DNA from: Paraburkholderia largidicola
GTDB lineage: Bacteria; Pseudomonadota; Gammaproteobacteria; Burkholderiales; Burkholderiaceae
Length of the DNA stretch: 64,000 bases
Reading direction: 5' to 3'
Assembly (NCBI RefSeq): GCF_013426895.1
Contig: NZ_AP023176.1
Span: forward strand, 2,170,001-2,234,000
The translations under genes were made by a program, and so were the position numbers. Shown here in pieces: positions 61,992-64,000 of this stretch (the stretch's first letter is position 1; every line of letters begins with the position of its first letter). The notes under the pieces are model-generated. The model made no database searches and was not told the origin of the DNA. It saw only the letters and a list, made by a program, of their open reading frames with translations.

Positions 61992-63359
61992 ATGGCTTCA
62001 CAGCGAACGACCCAGTATATATCGACGGCATCGGAGCGCATGACGCGCACGCGCTACTCGATCCTTGCGACGATCCTGCTGCTGGCGACGATCGCCTATG
62101 CGGACCGCGCAATCCTGTCGATTGCCGGGCCGGGCATCGCAAAGGAATTCGGCCTGAATCATGTGCAGTTGGGCTATGTGCTGTCGGCATTCAGCTGGGC
62201 GTATGTGGTGGGCCAGATTCCAGGCGGCCTGCTGCTCGACCGCCTCGGCACCAAGAAGATGTATGGTGCGACGCTCATTCTGTGGTCGATCGCGACCATG
62301 TTGGTCGGCTTCATCGGCAACGTCACGTCGGATGTCTCCGTTGCACTCGCGCTGCTGTTTGCGCTGCGCTTCGCGCTCGGCCTGATCGAGGCACCGAGCT
62401 TCCCGGCGAACGGCCGCGTCGCGGTCATGTGGTTCCCGAAGGAAGAACGCGGCCTCGCGACATCCCTCTTCGCTTCCGCTTCGTATTTCGCGGTGGCGAT
62501 CTTCTCGCCTTTCGCGGGCTGGCTCACGGGGAAGTTCGGCTGGCCCTCGCCGTTCATCGCGCTTGGACTCATCGGTATCGCAGCGGCTGGCCTGTGGGCC
62601 GTCGTCATGCATGAACCGCGCAACCATCCGCGCGTATCGTCGAGCGAACTGGATCACATCATCGCAGGCGGCGCGATGATCGACATCGACTCGAAACACG
62701 AACTGCAGGCACGACCCGCCGTGTCGTGGGCGCTCGTGCGGACGCTGCTTGGCAACCGGATGCTGTGGTGCTCGTATATCGGCCAGTATTGCACCATCGC
62801 GCTGAGCTATTTCTTCATCACGTGGTTCCCGATCTACCTCGTGCAGGCGCGCGGCATGAACGTCATGGAAGCGGGTTTCGCAACGATGGTTCCCGCGGTG
62901 TCCGGCTTTCTCGGCGGCATTGCGGGCGGCGTGATCTCCGACATGCTCATCCGTCGCGGCTGGAGCGTTTCGTGGGCGCGCAAGACCCCGTATATCGTCG
63001 GCATGCTGGTGGGCTGCTGCATCGTACTGTCCGCCTTCACCGAGAGCAATGTCCTGATCGTGCTGCTGATGACGCTTGCGTTCTTCGGCAAAGGCACGGC
63101 GGCGGGCGCGGGCACGTGGGCCATCGTCAGCGACACGGCGCCTCGCGAGGCGGTTGGCCTTGCGGGCGCGATCTTCAATTGCGTGGGCAACATCGGCGGC
63201 ATCGTCACGCCGATCGCGTTCGGCTACATCGTGCAGGCAACGGGCGGCTATACGGTCGGGCTCTACTTCGTCGCTGCACACTGCCTCGTCGCGGCAGTCG
63301 TCTACCTGCTGTTCATGGGCAATATCAAGCGCGTGCAGATGCGCACGCCCGGCACTTAA
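61992..63359 (+). CDS. MFS transporter, anion:cation symporter (sugar acid) type
   Basis: 455 residues from ATG 61992 after AGGAGGAGAC. Twelve transmembrane helices are expected. The early motif ATIAYADRAILSIAGPGIAKEFGLNHVQLGYVLSAFSWAYVVGQIPGG is typical of the glucarate/galactonate transporter group (ACS family). The substrate is a sugar acid or carboxylate taken up with protons. The next gene, a 2-hydroxyacid dehydrogenase, starts 13 bases after its stop codon, giving a transport-plus-oxidation operon divergent from the citrate synthase-like gene. Confidence 0.92.
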   Translation: MASQRTTQYISTASERMTRTRYSILATILLLATIAYADRAILSIAGPGIAKEFGLNHVQLGYVLSAFSWAYVVGQIPGGLLLDRLGTKKMYGATLILWSIATMLVGFIGNVTSDVSVALALLFALRFALGLIEAPSFPANGRVAVMWFPKEERGLATSLFASASYFAVAIFSPFAGWLTGKFGWPSPFIALGLIGIAAAGLWAVVMHEPRNHPRVSSSELDHIIAGGAMIDIDSKHELQARPAVSWALVRTLLGNRMLWCSYIGQYCTIALSYFFITWFPIYLVQARGMNVMEAGFATMVPAVSGFLGGIAGGVISDMLIRRGWSVSWARKTPYIVGMLVGCCIVLSAFTESNVLIVLLMTLAFFGKGTAAGAGTWAIVSDTAPREAVGLAGAIFNCVGNIGGIVTPIAFGYIVQATGGYTVGLYFVAAHCLVAAVVYLLFMGNIKRVQMRTPGT

Positions 63360-63372
63360 TGGAAATCAAGCT

Positions 63373-64000
63373 ATGCAACAAGCGGACACGCTGAAGCCCA
63401 CCGTACTCAACGCGGCGGAATTGCCCGAGTGGACCAATGCGGAACTCAGGGCGCTATTCAATGTTCTCGATCTGCCGAAAGATCCCGACGCCGCCGCTGC
63501 GTTTCTGGCGAAGCATGGTCATGAAGTGCGCGGCATCGCGTTGCGCAAGACGAAGATCGATTCAGCGTTTCTCGATGCCGTACCTGCTGTCGAGATCATT
63601 TCGAGCTACAGCGCAGGTCTCGACAATCTGGACGTGCAGGCAACCCGATCGCGCGGTATCACGATCGAAAACACGTCGCACATTCTGGCCGAAGACGTCG
63701 CGAATGCAGCCGTCGGTCTTGCGCTTGCCGTGACCCGCGACTTCATCAACGCCGACGCCTTCGTCCGTACGGGCGCGTGGCCCGAGCATGGACACTATCC
63801 GCTTGGGCGTTCGATCTCGCGCATGAAGGTCGGGATTGTCGGACTCGGCACGATTGGGTCCGCAATCGCGAAACGTCTGCGGGCATGTGGCTCGACCCTC
63901 GCGTATTTCGGTCCGAGCCGGAAATCGGTCGATATGCCGTACTACGACGACGTCGTCCGGCTCGCGCGCGATTGCGACATGCTGATTCTGACCTGCCCGC
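63373..64000 (+). CDS. D-isomer 2-hydroxyacid dehydrogenase, truncated by window end
   Basis: The ATG at 63373 begins a protein of at least 209 residues that runs off the window. The N-terminal catalytic half contains EIISSYSAGLDNLDV and GITIENTSHILAEDVANAAVGLALAV. The Rossmann loop is KVGIVGLGTIGSAIAKRLRA near residue 155. It probably reduces glyoxylate or hydroxypyruvate, or oxidises a sugar-acid-derived 2-hydroxyacid, with NAD(P). It shares a 13-base gap with the MFS gene and is likely co-transcribed. Confidence 0.9.
   Translation, partial: MQQADTLKPTVLNAAELPEWTNAELRALFNVLDLPKDPDAAAAFLAKHGHEVRGIALRKTKIDSAFLDAVPAVEIISSYSAGLDNLDVQATRSRGITIENTSHILAEDVANAAVGLALAVTRDFINADAFVRTGAWPEHGHYPLGRSISRMKVGIVGLGTIGSAIAKRLRACGSTLAYFGPSRKSVDMPYYDDVVRLARDCDMLILTCP

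Noticed and set aside
1..64000. Search for tRNA, rRNA, CRISPR, integrase or prophage genes
   Set aside because: None found: no regularly spaced repeats, no tRNA-like clover sequence recognised, and no integrase apart from the IS30 transposase.

Overview
This 64 kb window looks like a chromosome or chromid segment of a Burkholderiaceae bacterium, most likely Paraburkholderia or a close relative. The inference rests on high G+C, many LysR and MocR-type regulators, a DUF3331 protein, a pentapeptide MXKDX protein and MipA/OmpV, ProP-like and DUF2848 families. The genus is not proven by the sequence. No rRNA, tRNA, CRISPR array or prophage was seen. The only mobile element is one IS30-family insertion sequence near 46.8-47.9 kb.

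The layout is a mosaic of short accessory units, most with a local regulator. 0-8.4 kb: a LysR regulator, a cupin/NmrA pair, an AhpD-like/azoreductase/GNAT run divergent from a MocR regulator, an Ohr-type peroxidase, a DUF3331 protein and a Tat-exported hydrolase ended by a clear terminator. 8.7-19.6 kb: a 918-residue winged-helix/ATPase/repeat regulator, a SnoaL-like protein, LysR plus YddG-like exporter, TetR, MocR coupled to a lone sigma region-4 protein, and two LysR/SDR units. 19.6-32.8 kb: a PEBP-like protein, an NDH-2-like flavoprotein, LysR with MFS/aldo-keto reductase/Old Yellow Enzyme/SRPBCC genes that share an operator motif, a ProP-like transporter, a quinone oxidoreductase pair, AraC, and MocR divergent from a DJ-1/PfpI protein.

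33-45 kb: a Cache-domain chemoreceptor, TetR divergent from an AbrB-family membrane protein with three copies of a TGCGAGG dyad between them, a GST, a 690-residue PNPOx/FNR/2Fe-2S fusion flavoprotein, LysR, AraC, GNAT, and a MipA/esterase/DUF4118 cluster. 45.5-51.6 kb: a branched-chain amino acid type binding protein, the IS30 element, and an amidase/DUF2848 pair divergent from LysR and an ureidoglycolate-lyase-like gene. The IS end supplies the amidase stop codon. 51.9-57.4 kb: PQQ glucose dehydrogenase, a ClC channel, MarR and a methyltransferase.

57.4-60.7 kb holds the most coherent system. An ECF sigma factor and an NrsF/DUF1109 anti-sigma gene are divergent from a membrane cytochrome b, a YedY/MsrP-like molybdoenzyme and an MXKDX repeat protein. 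Both sides of the divergent region carry the same promoter-like element, GTAACC-N16-CGAAT, which matches my recollection of the Caulobacter SigF promoter. This predicts an autoregulated SigF-NrsF oxidative/metal stress regulon that includes a periplasmic redox branch. The window ends with an HTH-citrate synthase-like gene divergent from an MFS transporter and a truncated 2-hydroxyacid dehydrogenase, with a perfect 17-bp palindrome between them.
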